From the NCBI RefSeq assembly GCF_012641275.1, contig NZ_JABAIA010000002.1, positions 2,046,001 through 2,110,000 of the forward strand: a DNA stretch of 64,000 nt, written 5' to 3'. This document shows, piece after piece, positions 1 through 8,852 of the stretch. Every line of letters begins with the position of its first letter. Positions within the stretch are counted from its first letter, which is position 1. The notes beneath the pieces are model-generated. The model ran no database searches, was not told the DNA's origin, and worked only from the letters and a program-made list of their open reading frames with translations. Made by a program: the position numbers and the translations under genes. Origin of the DNA: Chitinophaga varians (GTDB lineage Bacteria; Bacteroidota; Bacteroidia; Chitinophagales; Chitinophagaceae).

Positions 1-1889
1 TCGCCTTGCCGAAAGTATACGCCCGGCAGGTCACCATTCAATCGCCCAATAAAAAAATTACGATATCACTGATCGGCGCCAACGGCGGAAAGACAGGCGA
101 ATGGTACCTGAAAGCCTCTTATAACGGTCCGCAGGGATTAACAGATGTTTTGCCCAAAATTGATCTGGGGCTGATCAGAAATGACCAGGACTTCTCCAGT
201 GAGCTCAGGTTCATTAAAGCAGGCGTGCCCAGGATTGTCAATGAGCGCTATACGGCGCTTCATGGAAAAAAATCTGACTGCAGTAACAGCGCATACGAAA
301 CAGTGGTGTTTTTGGAAAGCCGCACCGGTGCTAAAATAAATGTCATTATCAGGGCCTACAACGATGGTGTTGCTTTCCGCTATGAGTTCCCGGAAAACAA
401 GGGGACATTCACCCTGCTGGATGAACTCACTGCCTATTCAATCCCGGCGTCCTCCAAACGTTGGATGGAAAAATGGAATACGGCCAACGAGGGTTTTTAT
501 ACGGAGGGTAGAGATGATAGTGTGCAGCAGGAATGGTGTTATCCGGCTCTATTTAATAACACCAACGGAGACTGTTGGTTTCTGTTGCATGAAGCAGATG
601 TAAACCGCAATTATTGCGGATCGAAGCTGAGCAATAAGAAAGACAAGGCAAAGTATAAAATCACCTTTCCCGATGCACGTGACGGAAACGGTATTGGCGC
701 ATCACAGCCTGCTATCAGCCTGCCCTGGAAATCACCATGGAGAGTGGTGATAATCGGCAGCCTGGGAGATATCGTTCAGTCTACGCTGGTCGACGATGTC
801 TCTCCTCCGTCTGTACTTACCAACACCTCATGGATAAAACCGGGTGTGGTGTCCTGGAATTACTGGTCCAGTAATCATGGTACAAAGGACTACCGGACCG
901 TTACAAAGTTTGCAGACCTGGCTGCCTTCATGAACTGGGATTATACCTTGCTGGACTGGGAGTGGGATGCAATGGGCAATGGAGGAAACCTGGAAGACGC
1001 GGCCGCCTATATCAGATCACTGGGTGTAAAGCCGCTCATCTGGTACAACTCTGGCGGGAAACATACCGGCGTTCAGGCTACTCCGAGGGACCGGCTGTTG
1101 ACGCATGAAAGCCGGATAGCGGAATTTACAAAGTTGAAGAAGCTGGGGTTTGCAGGTGTTAAGGTCGATTTTTTTGAAAGTGAAAAGCAGGACATGGTCC
1201 GGTATTACCTGGACATACTGGAAGACGCTGCCAGCTGTGAAATGATGGTATATTTTCATGGCTGCCTGGTGCCAAGAGGCTGGGCGAGGACCTATCCAAA
1301 CCTGATGACCTATGAAGCTGTTCGTGGCGCTGAATGGTATAACAACGGCCCGGACTTTACCCCGGCAGCACCGGTGCACAACGCCATACTGCCATTTACA
1401 AGGAATGTGGTGGGCGCAATGGATTATACGCCGGTAACGTTTACCAACTCACAGTATCCGCATATCACATCGTACGGTCATGAACTGGCGTTAAGTGTAC
1501 TGTTTGAATCCGGTTTCCAGCATATGGCGGACCGCCCGGAAGGATATATGGACTTGCCTGACAGGGCAAGGTCTTTCCTGAAGGAAGTGCCTGCGGCGTG
1601 GGATGATACCCGGCTGTTAAGCGGATATCCCGGGAAAAGCGCAATTATGGCGCGCCGTCATGGCGATCGCTGGTACATTGGTGGCATAAATGCGGTGTCA
1701 AATAACCTGAACACTAAAATTGACCTGGGATTTTTGCCTTCGGCCGGCAAATATAAACTGTTACTGATTGAAGACGGCAGTCATGACAAAGTCTTCCTGG
1801 AAAAGCAGGTATTGGTGGACAGCAGCAGCACTATCGATGTGCATATGCTTCCAAGAGGAGGGTTTGTGGCCGTATTAAAGCCCCAATAA
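1..1889 (+). CDS. GH97 family glycoside hydrolase (5' end outside window)
   Basis: SusB/GH97-type alpha-glycosidase: N-terminal beta-sandwich, then a TIM barrel and a small C-terminal beta domain. The frame is open to the first base, and the visible start (a TTG near base 6) lies in what looks like the end of a signal peptide (VYA before RQVTIQSP), so the true start is upstream and the enzyme is probably periplasmic. Barrel landmarks are SWNYWSSNHG, LDWEWD and GVKVDFFESEKQ. The Asp of VKVDFF (visible residue about 388) sits where retaining GH97 enzymes carry their nucleophile; inverting SusB-type enzymes lack it there. That argues for a retaining enzyme (the characterised retaining example is an alpha-galactosidase); substrate is inferred, not shown. 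It precedes a sigma/FecR/SusCD/GH31 block and probably belongs to the same locus. Confidence 0.88.
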   Translation, partial: ALPKVYARQVTIQSPNKKITISLIGANGGKTGEWYLKASYNGPQGLTDVLPKIDLGLIRNDQDFSSELRFIKAGVPRIVNERYTALHGKKSDCSNSAYETVVFLESRTGAKINVIIRAYNDGVAFRYEFPENKGTFTLLDELTAYSIPASSKRWMEKWNTANEGFYTEGRDDSVQQEWCYPALFNNTNGDCWFLLHEADVNRNYCGSKLSNKKDKAKYKITFPDARDGNGIGASQPAISLPWKSPWRVVIIGSLGDIVQSTLVDDVSPPSVLTNTSWIKPGVVSWNYWSSNHGTKDYRTVTKFADLAAFMNWDYTLLDWEWDAMGNGGNLEDAAAYIRSLGVKPLIWYNSGGKHTGVQATPRDRLLTHESRIAEFTKLKKLGFAGVKVDFFESEKQDMVRYYLDILEDAASCEMMVYFHGCLVPRGWARTYPNLMTYEAVRGAEWYNNGPDFTPAAPVHNAILPFTRNVVGAMDYTPVTFTNSQYPHITSYGHELALSVLFESGFQHMADRPEGYMDLPDRARSFLKEVPAAWDDTRLLSGYPGKSAIMARRHGDRWYIGGINAVSNNLNTKIDLGFLPSAGKYKLLLIEDGSHDKVFLEKQVLVDSSSTIDVHMLPRGGFVAVLKPQ

Positions 1890-1990
1890 CCGGCCTCCCT
1901 GTCACCTGCTAAAATCCATACATAAATCGCTTAAATACCACTATAATCTGCCTGATATTATCACTACCTTCCGCCTAAATTCAACAGTGA

Positions 1991-2539
1991 ATGGCGCCTG
2001 AATTATCGCCCCTTTCCAACGATGATATCTACTTGTTAACAGGGCTGGCACAGGGTGACGCTATGGTGTTTCGGCTGATATATCAATCCTATGAACGGAA
2101 GATATACAACATAGCTTTTTACTATACCGGTTCTGAAGAAGACGCGGAAGACATTGTACAGGACGTGTTTACGTCCCTCTGGCTGCGACGGGAGAAAATC
2201 GAACTAAAAGGGTCACTTGAAAACTATATCACCCGCTGCGCGAAATATACCGCCTTTTTTTATCTCAAAATGAGGCAAAAGAAAAAGCAGGCGACTGAAA
2301 ACGCTGCTGTGCCCCGGCCGCTGGATGGCCCGGAAGAGCATATCCGCTACAAAGACATGCAGGCATATCTTCATAGCCTGCTCGCGTCCCTGTCACATAA
2401 AACAAGGGAAATTTTTTACCTCAGCCGCTATAACGGTCTTACCTATCCGGAGATAGCCAACAGGATGGAGATATCTGTCAAAACCGTGGAATATCATGTA
2501 TCGCTCGCGCTTAGAAAGATAGCCACAGGAAAATTTTAA
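1991..2539 (+). CDS. ECF sigma-70 factor (Bacteroidota expansion type)
   Basis: An extracytoplasmic-function sigma factor that would direct RNA polymerase to its target promoters when released by the adjacent FecR. The 182-residue size is typical. Region 2 is seen at about residues 25-90 (YERKIYNIAFYYTGSEEDAEDIVQDVFTSLW) and region 4 at about 115-178, ending in the helix-turn-helix YPEIANRMEISVKTVEYHVS. The FecR gene follows 77 bp downstream in the same direction and a SusC with an STN signalling domain follows that. This is the standard arrangement for cell-surface signalling control of a glycan locus. Confidence 0.93.
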   Translation: MAPELSPLSNDDIYLLTGLAQGDAMVFRLIYQSYERKIYNIAFYYTGSEEDAEDIVQDVFTSLWLRREKIELKGSLENYITRCAKYTAFFYLKMRQKKKQATENAAVPRPLDGPEEHIRYKDMQAYLHSLLASLSHKTREIFYLSRYNGLTYPEIANRMEISVKTVEYHVSLALRKIATGKF

Positions 2540-2616
2540 ATTTTTTTTAACCCGGTTTAGGGTATGACCGGTGTTTTATACACTTATATACCGACGGCCT
2601 TTTCAAGAATAATGCT

Positions 2617-3567
2617 ATGGCGCCCATAGACAGAGCTCTGCTGGAAAAATATTTTAATGGTGAATGTACTCCTGAAGAGGAAAGCATGGTGTACCGGTGG
2701 CTGGATGAGAACGATCTGGACGAATACCCCGATGTGCATAGTGAAAGGAAGTACGACAGGAAACAGCGGAAAGGATGGGAACAGTTGTCCGGCCTTGATG
2801 AAGGGCTCCGTGCGTTGCCTGCCCCGGGAAGTACCTATGCCTCCCGCGGAAGGTGGTGGGTGGCTGCTGCCATGTTGATTTTTTTAGCAGGAGGAGGCCT
2901 GCTGTATTTTAATTATTTCCGCGGTTATGAAAAAGAATATACCACTTCATTTGGCGAAATCAGGAGCTTTCGCCTGGCAGACGGCTCTACGGTAACGCTC
3001 AACGCATGTTCTGTATTAAAGGTCAGGCGTGGCTTCGGCCGCCAGCACCGCGACGTGCAGCTACAGGGCGAAGCCTGTTTCGATATTCACGGTCAACCGG
3101 GAAAAGCCTTTACCGTGCATACCGGCAAACTGGCTGTCACGGCGCTGGGAACAGCTTTTAATGTCACCGCTTTTACTGAAGATCCACAGACCATTGTATC
3201 GCTGGCCAATGGCAAAGTACTGGTAGCTAAAGGGGATACACCTGGCGTTATACTGGCACCCGGGGAAGAAGTGATATATACAGCACAGGAAAACCAGCTC
3301 AAAAAAGAGAAATTCGACTTCAGGAAACGGTTCGCCTGGAAACAGATGATTATTTATTTCGACAATGCCAATATCGACGAAGTCCTCACCAAACTGGAGC
3401 GGTTTTATGGAGTACAATTTGAAATCAGCCAATTGAAGTCGCGCCAATGGCGGCTTACGGGAGAATACAGTAATCCTGCGTTACAGGAAGTACTGGAAAG
3501 CCTGTCTTTTAATTATGACTTTAAATACAGGATGGAAGCAGGAAAAATCATTCTGTCAGAATTTTAA
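2617..3567 (+). CDS. FecR-family anti-sigma factor
   Basis: Single-pass inner-membrane anti-sigma factor. The N-terminal cytoplasmic part (about 1-80) would bind the sigma factor. One hydrophobic segment (about 84-104, WWVAAAMLIFLAGGGLLYFNYF) spans the membrane, followed by the periplasmic FecR domain (about 110-215, with the family pattern of a YTTSFGEIRSFRLADGSTVTLNA start) and a DUF4974-type C-terminal domain (about 240-316, IIYFDNANIDEVLTKLERFYGV). 316 residues is normal. It sits between the ECF sigma gene and the SusC gene and probably relays substrate binding at SusC to the sigma factor. Confidence 0.93.
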   Translation: MAPIDRALLEKYFNGECTPEEESMVYRWLDENDLDEYPDVHSERKYDRKQRKGWEQLSGLDEGLRALPAPGSTYASRGRWWVAAAMLIFLAGGGLLYFNYFRGYEKEYTTSFGEIRSFRLADGSTVTLNACSVLKVRRGFGRQHRDVQLQGEACFDIHGQPGKAFTVHTGKLAVTALGTAFNVTAFTEDPQTIVSLANGKVLVAKGDTPGVILAPGEEVIYTAQENQLKKEKFDFRKRFAWKQMIIYFDNANIDEVLTKLERFYGVQFEISQLKSRQWRLTGEYSNPALQEVLESLSFNYDFKYRMEAGKIILSEF

Positions 3568-3605
3568 ACCCAAATAAACAGATGTAATCACCGCATTTAA
3601 AAAAT

Positions 3606-3631
3606 GCCGGTAATCTGACAGGACTACCGGC
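3606..3631. other. Hairpin between FecR and SusC genes
   Basis: Inverted repeat GCCGGTA (3606-3612) / TACCGGC (3625-3631) with a 12-nt loop, 39 bp after the fecR stop and about 90 bp before the preferred susC start. No T-run follows, so it is not a convincing terminator. It may be a partial terminator or an mRNA processing or stability element in the susC leader. Confidence 0.35.
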
Positions 3632-3717
3632 CTGTTCATGTAAAAATGCGTCATCGTGCGGAAAGTGGAGCCTCCGCGCACAGGCGACGTTTGCTTAAAC
3701 AAAAACACGTTAAAAGT

Positions 3718-6700
3718 ATGAAAAAAAGATCAACCAGGGTATTACTGTGGTGGGTTAGATGCCTTATTGTCTATTTCCTCGCAGAACTGTTAGCATTCAA
3801 TATCTCGTCCGGGAGAAATGTAAATGCCCAAATGAACCACGTTATCACAGAAAACTTCCAAAACATCTCTGTAAGAAAATTATTCTCTGTTATCAACCAG
3901 CAAACAGCGGTCACTTTTGTATTCGATGCCAGCAGTATCAATCCTGATACGATGGTGCGCATCAACGCCCGCAGCCTGACGGCCAACAATATACTGGACA
4001 GCCTCGCAGAGAAGCTGAACTGGTCTTTCAAAAAGTCGGGCAATACCATCACGGTGAAAAGCAATCCACCCAAAGCCGGCGTGCAAAGCAGCGCACAACG
4101 GGCGCCGGCAGCCCCGGGCCAGCACAAAGGGGCACAGGCTGTTGCAGACACCTTTCACATCTCCGGTACGGTAAAAGACTCGCTCGGCACTCCGCTGGTA
4201 GGGGTAACTGTACAGGTGAAAGACATGCCCGGCGGAACAGTGACGGACAAAAACGGACATTATACCATCGCCAGCGCGCCTCATGCAATCCTGGTCTTTT
4301 CCTACATCGGATTCAATCGCCGCGAAACCACCGCAGGCGGCAGCAACCGCCTCGATGTTATGCTGAGCAGCGCCGCCAGTGGATTAAATGAAATCGTGGT
4401 GGTAGGATATGGAACAGAGAAAAGAGCCACGCTCGCAGGTTCTATTGCCACCGTCGCAGGAAAGGAAATAAAAGACCAGCCGGTAGCGAATCTCTCTAAC
4501 GCCCTTGCGGGCAGATTGTCCGGCGTGCGTATCACACAATCCGGCGGTAAGCCGGGCATGGCCTCCGCCATCACCATACGCGCGGCAAGTACCTGGAACA
4601 ATACTGATCCCCTGTACGTCATCGACGGCGTGGTACGCGACAAATTTGCCTTTGACGCGCTGGACCCCAGTGAAGTGGAGAACATCTCCATCTTAAAAGA
4701 TGGTGCTTCTGCGGCGGTATACGGCTCCCGCGCGGCCAACGGCGTCATCCTCGTCACCACCCGGCAGGGCAGGGAAGGGAAAACAGCTATCTCGTACAGC
4801 GGTTCGGTAGGGGTGGAGAAGCCCATTCATATTCCGGACGTGCAGAATGCCTACCATCAGGCCATGACCATCAACGATGCGCTGCGTATAGACAACATCC
4901 CCACCAACGACGCCCGGTACTATTCTCCCGATGAACTGGAGTACTTTAAAACACATAACTGGAACTGGATAGATGAGGCCTGGAAAAATCCTGTGACTAC
5001 CCGGCATTCGCTGTCGGTCAGCGGCGGTTCTGCCAGGGTGCGGTATTTTATGAACGGTACCTACTTCTATGCCACCGGCTCTTTTAATAAACTCGACTTT
5101 CGCAAGAACACCCTGCGGGCCAATGTGGAAGCTGATATCACCAGCAACCTCACCGCTTCCCTGAACGTAAGCATGGATGTAAGGAATGACCAAAAGCCTT
5201 ACTGGCGCTACGACAACGATGGCGACAATATGGAAGATCTGTATAAAGCTTTCCTCTTCCGGACACAGACCGTACCACCGTATATCAACGGTAAACTGAA
5301 CGGCACCTACGTGGAATGGTCGCCACTGGCGATCACAGAAGGCCAGACCGGCTATAACAAAAAGAAATTTACCAATTACAACACCATTGCCACGCTTCGC
5401 TATAAAATACCGGCGGTACCGGGCCTTGAACTGAAAGTGATGTTCAATAAATACTCCCGCACCAATTTCATCAAGCAGTTCAGTCTGCCTTATGAACTGT
5501 CCGTATTTAAACGCACAGGAGACCACAACCATATTGTCACCGATGAACCGGAGAGCGTGAAAGTGCGCAATGACGGTGAATTCCTGTACGAATCCTATGA
5601 CAACCAGGAGGCTTATCAGCTGGATGGATATATTTCGTATAACCGTGCCTTCGGCGCTCATAAACTAAGCGCGTTGCTGGTGTACGAACAGGCAGAAAGC
5701 AATGGCAACAATTTCAACGGCCAGCGGAACAATTTTGTCTCGCCGTCTATCGATCAGCTGTTTGCCGGCAGCGCCGCCAGCCAGTTTGCCAATGGCAACG
5801 GATGGGAAGATGGCCGCGCTTCGTATATCGGCAGGCTCAATTACAACTACGCCGACAAATATATCCTGGAGGGAGCTTTCCGGTATGATGGCTCTGTGAA
5901 GTTCTCGCCTTCGAAACGTTGGGGCTTCTTCCCTTCGTTTTCCGCCGTATGGCGTATTTCAGAAGAGCCTTTCTTTAAAGACAATGTATCGTTTGTCAAC
6001 GATCTTAAATTGAGGAGCACCATTGCGTTGATTGGGAATGATGCCGTTGGCGGCTGGCAGTGGATGCAACGGTACAATGTGGCCAACGGCGCTGTTTTCA
6101 GTGGTATTACCAGCGGTGTCACGCCCGGCTCTTTGTCGAACCCGGATATTACCTGGGAAAAATCCATATCGTGGAATGGCGGGCTGGACGCTTATCTGCT
6201 ACAAGGCAAACTGAATTTTTCCGCTGATGTGTTCCGTACCCATACCTATGACATCCTGGGCGCACGGCAACAGAGCGTGCCCTCCACTTTTGGCGCCACG
6301 CTCCCTGCAGAAAATTATGGGGTGATCAATGCAAGGGGCTTTGAACTGTCAGCACGGTATAACGCCGCAGTGAATAATCATTTCAACTACTATGTGTCCG
6401 CCAATTTCGGATATGCCACCAACGAAGTGAAGGTGCAGGACGAACCGGCCAATCAACGTGCCTATAAGTCCGTTGTCGGTTACAACATGAACCGTATCTG
6501 GGGATATGAAGCCACCGGTATTATCCGTACGCAGGCAGACCTCGATGCATTGCCTGCCGGTTACACCATCTTCGGTCAGAAACCGGAGCTGGGCATGCTT
6601 AATTACCGGGATGTCCGCGGCGCGGTAGATGACAAGCCGGACGGAAAAATCGATGACAACGATGCGCAATACATCGCTAACTACAGCATCCCTCCCGTGA

Positions 6701-7146
6701 ATTATGGCATAGCCCTGGGATGCACCTGGAAAGGGCTGGGGCTTGACCTGGTTTTCCAGGGACTGGCAGGTAGTAAAATAATGATCGATGCCCGCAACGC
6801 GCAGGCCAGAACGGAAGAAACAAATTTTGCTTACTGGAACGATCACTGGACACCTGAAAATCCCAATGCCGCACTGCCCCGGGTGGCCAGAAATGTAGCC
6901 GGTGAGGCTTCGTCCTTCTGGTTACGGAACGGCTCCTTTTTACGGTTAAAAAATGTAAACCTGTCGTATGATCTGCCGCGGTCTTTAATGAAAAAATACG
7001 GCCTCGCCGGCGTACGCCTGTTCTTCTCCGGCACCAATCTGTTGCTGCTGGAAGACCATGTAAAGGTCAGAGACCCGGAAGCGGCCAGCATGCGATCTTA
7101 TCCGCTGATGAAGAACTACACCTTCGGCCTGAACATTACCTTATAA
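3718..7146 (+). CDS. SusC/RagA TonB-dependent outer-membrane transporter with STN domain
   Basis: Outer-membrane transporter that would import an oligosaccharide with its SusD partner, energised by TonB. Order: signal peptide (hydrophobic stretch after MKKRSTR, ending NVNAQ), STN domain (about residues 40-105) for signalling to FecR, carboxypeptidase-regulatory-like beta-sandwich (about 135-215, FHISGTVKDSLGTPLVGVTV), plug domain (about 225-335, NEIVVVGYGTEKRATLAGSI) and a 22-strand barrel to the C-terminus. I prefer the ATG at 3718. The frame is open back to an ATG at 3646, but the extra 24 residues are basic and precede a normal signal peptide. The SusD start is only 1 bp after the stop. 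The STN domain and neighbouring sigma/FecR pair support transport-linked transcriptional control. Confidence 0.93.
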   Translation: MKKRSTRVLLWWVRCLIVYFLAELLAFNISSGRNVNAQMNHVITENFQNISVRKLFSVINQQTAVTFVFDASSINPDTMVRINARSLTANNILDSLAEKLNWSFKKSGNTITVKSNPPKAGVQSSAQRAPAAPGQHKGAQAVADTFHISGTVKDSLGTPLVGVTVQVKDMPGGTVTDKNGHYTIASAPHAILVFSYIGFNRRETTAGGSNRLDVMLSSAASGLNEIVVVGYGTEKRATLAGSIATVAGKEIKDQPVANLSNALAGRLSGVRITQSGGKPGMASAITIRAASTWNNTDPLYVIDGVVRDKFAFDALDPSEVENISILKDGASAAVYGSRAANGVILVTTRQGREGKTAISYSGSVGVEKPIHIPDVQNAYHQAMTINDALRIDNIPTNDARYYSPDELEYFKTHNWNWIDEAWKNPVTTRHSLSVSGGSARVRYFMNGTYFYATGSFNKLDFRKNTLRANVEADITSNLTASLNVSMDVRNDQKPYWRYDNDGDNMEDLYKAFLFRTQTVPPYINGKLNGTYVEWSPLAITEGQTGYNKKKFTNYNTIATLRYKIPAVPGLELKVMFNKYSRTNFIKQFSLPYELSVFKRTGDHNHIVTDEPESVKVRNDGEFLYESYDNQEAYQLDGYISYNRAFGAHKLSALLVYEQAESNGNNFNGQRNNFVSPSIDQLFAGSAASQFANGNGWEDGRASYIGRLNYNYADKYILEGAFRYDGSVKFSPSKRWGFFPSFSAVWRISEEPFFKDNVSFVNDLKLRSTIALIGNDAVGGWQWMQRYNVANGAVFSGITSGVTPGSLSNPDITWEKSISWNGGLDAYLLQGKLNFSADVFRTHTYDILGARQQSVPSTFGATLPAENYGVINARGFELSARYNAAVNNHFNYYVSANFGYATNEVKVQDEPANQRAYKSVVGYNMNRIWGYEATGIIRTQADLDALPAGYTIFGQKPELGMLNYRDVRGAVDDKPDGKIDDNDAQYIANYSIPPVNYGIALGCTWKGLGLDLVFQGLAGSKIMIDARNAQARTEETNFAYWNDHWTPENPNAALPRVARNVAGEASSFWLRNGSFLRLKNVNLSYDLPRSLMKKYGLAGVRLFFSGTNLLLLEDHVKVRDPEAASMRSYPLMKNYTFGLNITL

Positions 7147-7147
7147 C

Positions 7148-8848
7148 GTGAAAAGCAAAATAGTTATGAAATTCGGATATACTACGATATGCGCCTTGTT
7201 CTTGCTGGCTTGTTTCACCGGCTGCAGCAAGGTATTGGACAAAAAAGACCTGAGCGCTGTCAATGAGTCGGACATATGGAAAGACAACAAGCTGGCCACT
7301 GCTTATGTGAACCGCCTGTATGAAGATAACCTTCCCGGCTGGAACACTTCAGATGCCGGCACTTCAGATGAAGCGCCGGGAGGTGATGCCGTGATGTACG
7401 GTCAGCTGACCATCACTTCTTTCGACCTGTGGCCCTTTGATAAGATCAGGAACATTAACATCCTCCTGAAAAATATTGATGGAGGCACCCTGCCTGCCGC
7501 AACGAGGGACCTGTTGAAGGGACAGGCGTTCTTTTTCAGGGCGTGGCGTTATTTCCAGATGGTGCGATTGTACGGAGGGGTGCCGCTGATTCTCGAACCA
7601 CAGCAGGTTACAGACAACCTGGCGGTGGCGAGGAATAAAACATCGGCCTGTATTGACCAGATGGTGGCAGACCTGGACAATGCCGCGAAGCTATTGCCTC
7701 CGTCGTGGACAGGCAGCGACATCGGGAGGATCACCCAGGGGGCCGCGCTGGCCTTGAAAGGAAGGATATTGCTGTACTATGCAAGCCCGCAATTCAATCC
7801 GGCCAATGACCCGGCAAGGTGGCAAAAAGCCTATGACGCGAACAAGTCGGCCAGAGAAGTGCTGGAAGCCGCAGGGGCGGGGCTGTACGATAAATTTGCC
7901 AACATATGGCTGGATGAAATGAACAAAGAGGTCGTTTTCGTAAACCGGTATTCCTACCCCGATAAGGTAAATGACTGGAATGCCGCTACCCGTCCGCTGA
8001 GTGAAGCGCAAAACAGTACCGGCGCCAATCATCCTACCCTTGAAATGGTCAATGCTTTTCCCATGAAAAGTGGCCTGCCCGTCACAGATCCCGCTGCAGG
8101 CTATGATGCCGTACATTACTGGCGAAACAGGGACCCGCGCTTTGCGGCGACCATCGCCTACAACGGATGTCCGTGGGAGCTGAGCGGAAAAGCGGGGAGG
8201 AGGCAATGGAACTATGTGGGCGCGGAAACACAATACCTTTCGGAAACAGGGTTTTATTGCAAGAAAGCGGTAGACGTCAGTTATTCGAAGTTCTTTACCT
8301 ACAACAGCAGTACCGACTGGGTGGAAATACGTTTCGCCGAAGTGCTGATGAACCTCGCGGAGTGTGCCAACGAAACAGGTAAAACCAGCGAGGCGTACGA
8401 GATACTGAAGCTTATCCGCAAGCGCGCCGGCATAGAAGCCGGCGGGGACAACCTGTACGGCATGAAAGCCGGTATGACTGCGGAATCCATGAGAGAGGCC
8501 ATCCGGCTGGAAAGAAAAATAGAGTTTGCCTATGAAGGAAAGCGCTACTGGGACCTGAGACGATGGAAACTGTTTGAACAGGAACTGAATGGAAAAGTAA
8601 GACATGGCCTCGTCATCACGTTATTGATACCACAGAACGAATTCAACAAAATACAGGACACCGTCAACCTCGATATCAGCTACGACAAGTACTTCAAAGA
8701 CTCGCTGGTGGCGGTGGACAAAGTATTCAAAATAGACTTTAAACCTAACTACTATTTTTATCCCATCAACACCAAGCACCTGGAGTTGAATGGCAATCTT
8801 AAACAAACAAACGGATGGGATGGAGGTGCTTTTGATCCCCTGCAATAA
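7148..8848 (+). CDS. SusD/RagB-family nutrient-binding outer-membrane lipoprotein
   Basis: Surface lipoprotein that caps the SusC transporter and binds the glycan. The signal peptide ends in a lipobox-like LLACFTGC, so Cys near residue 26 would be lipidated. The mature part shows the SusD pattern: SusD-like N-terminal region, TPR-like helices around KGQAFFFRAWRYFQMVRLYGGVPLI, and the typical C-terminal MREAIRLERKIEFAYEGKRYWDLRRWK. The start is GTG at 7148, 1 bp after the susC stop; an in-frame ATG at 7166 also leaves a full signal peptide and may be the true start. Translation is probably coupled to susC. Confidence 0.93.
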   Translation: MKSKIVMKFGYTTICALFLLACFTGCSKVLDKKDLSAVNESDIWKDNKLATAYVNRLYEDNLPGWNTSDAGTSDEAPGGDAVMYGQLTITSFDLWPFDKIRNINILLKNIDGGTLPAATRDLLKGQAFFFRAWRYFQMVRLYGGVPLILEPQQVTDNLAVARNKTSACIDQMVADLDNAAKLLPPSWTGSDIGRITQGAALALKGRILLYYASPQFNPANDPARWQKAYDANKSAREVLEAAGAGLYDKFANIWLDEMNKEVVFVNRYSYPDKVNDWNAATRPLSEAQNSTGANHPTLEMVNAFPMKSGLPVTDPAAGYDAVHYWRNRDPRFAATIAYNGCPWELSGKAGRRQWNYVGAETQYLSETGFYCKKAVDVSYSKFFTYNSSTDWVEIRFAEVLMNLAECANETGKTSEAYEILKLIRKRAGIEAGGDNLYGMKAGMTAESMREAIRLERKIEFAYEGKRYWDLRRWKLFEQELNGKVRHGLVITLLIPQNEFNKIQDTVNLDISYDKYFKDSLVAVDKVFKIDFKPNYYFYPINTKHLELNGNLKQTNGWDGGAFDPLQ

Positions 8849-8852
8849 TTTT

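Noticed and set aside
4693..5661. 322-codon minus-strand frame inside the SusC gene
   Set aside because: Antisense shadow of a clearly recognised SusC; no recognisable family pattern of its own.
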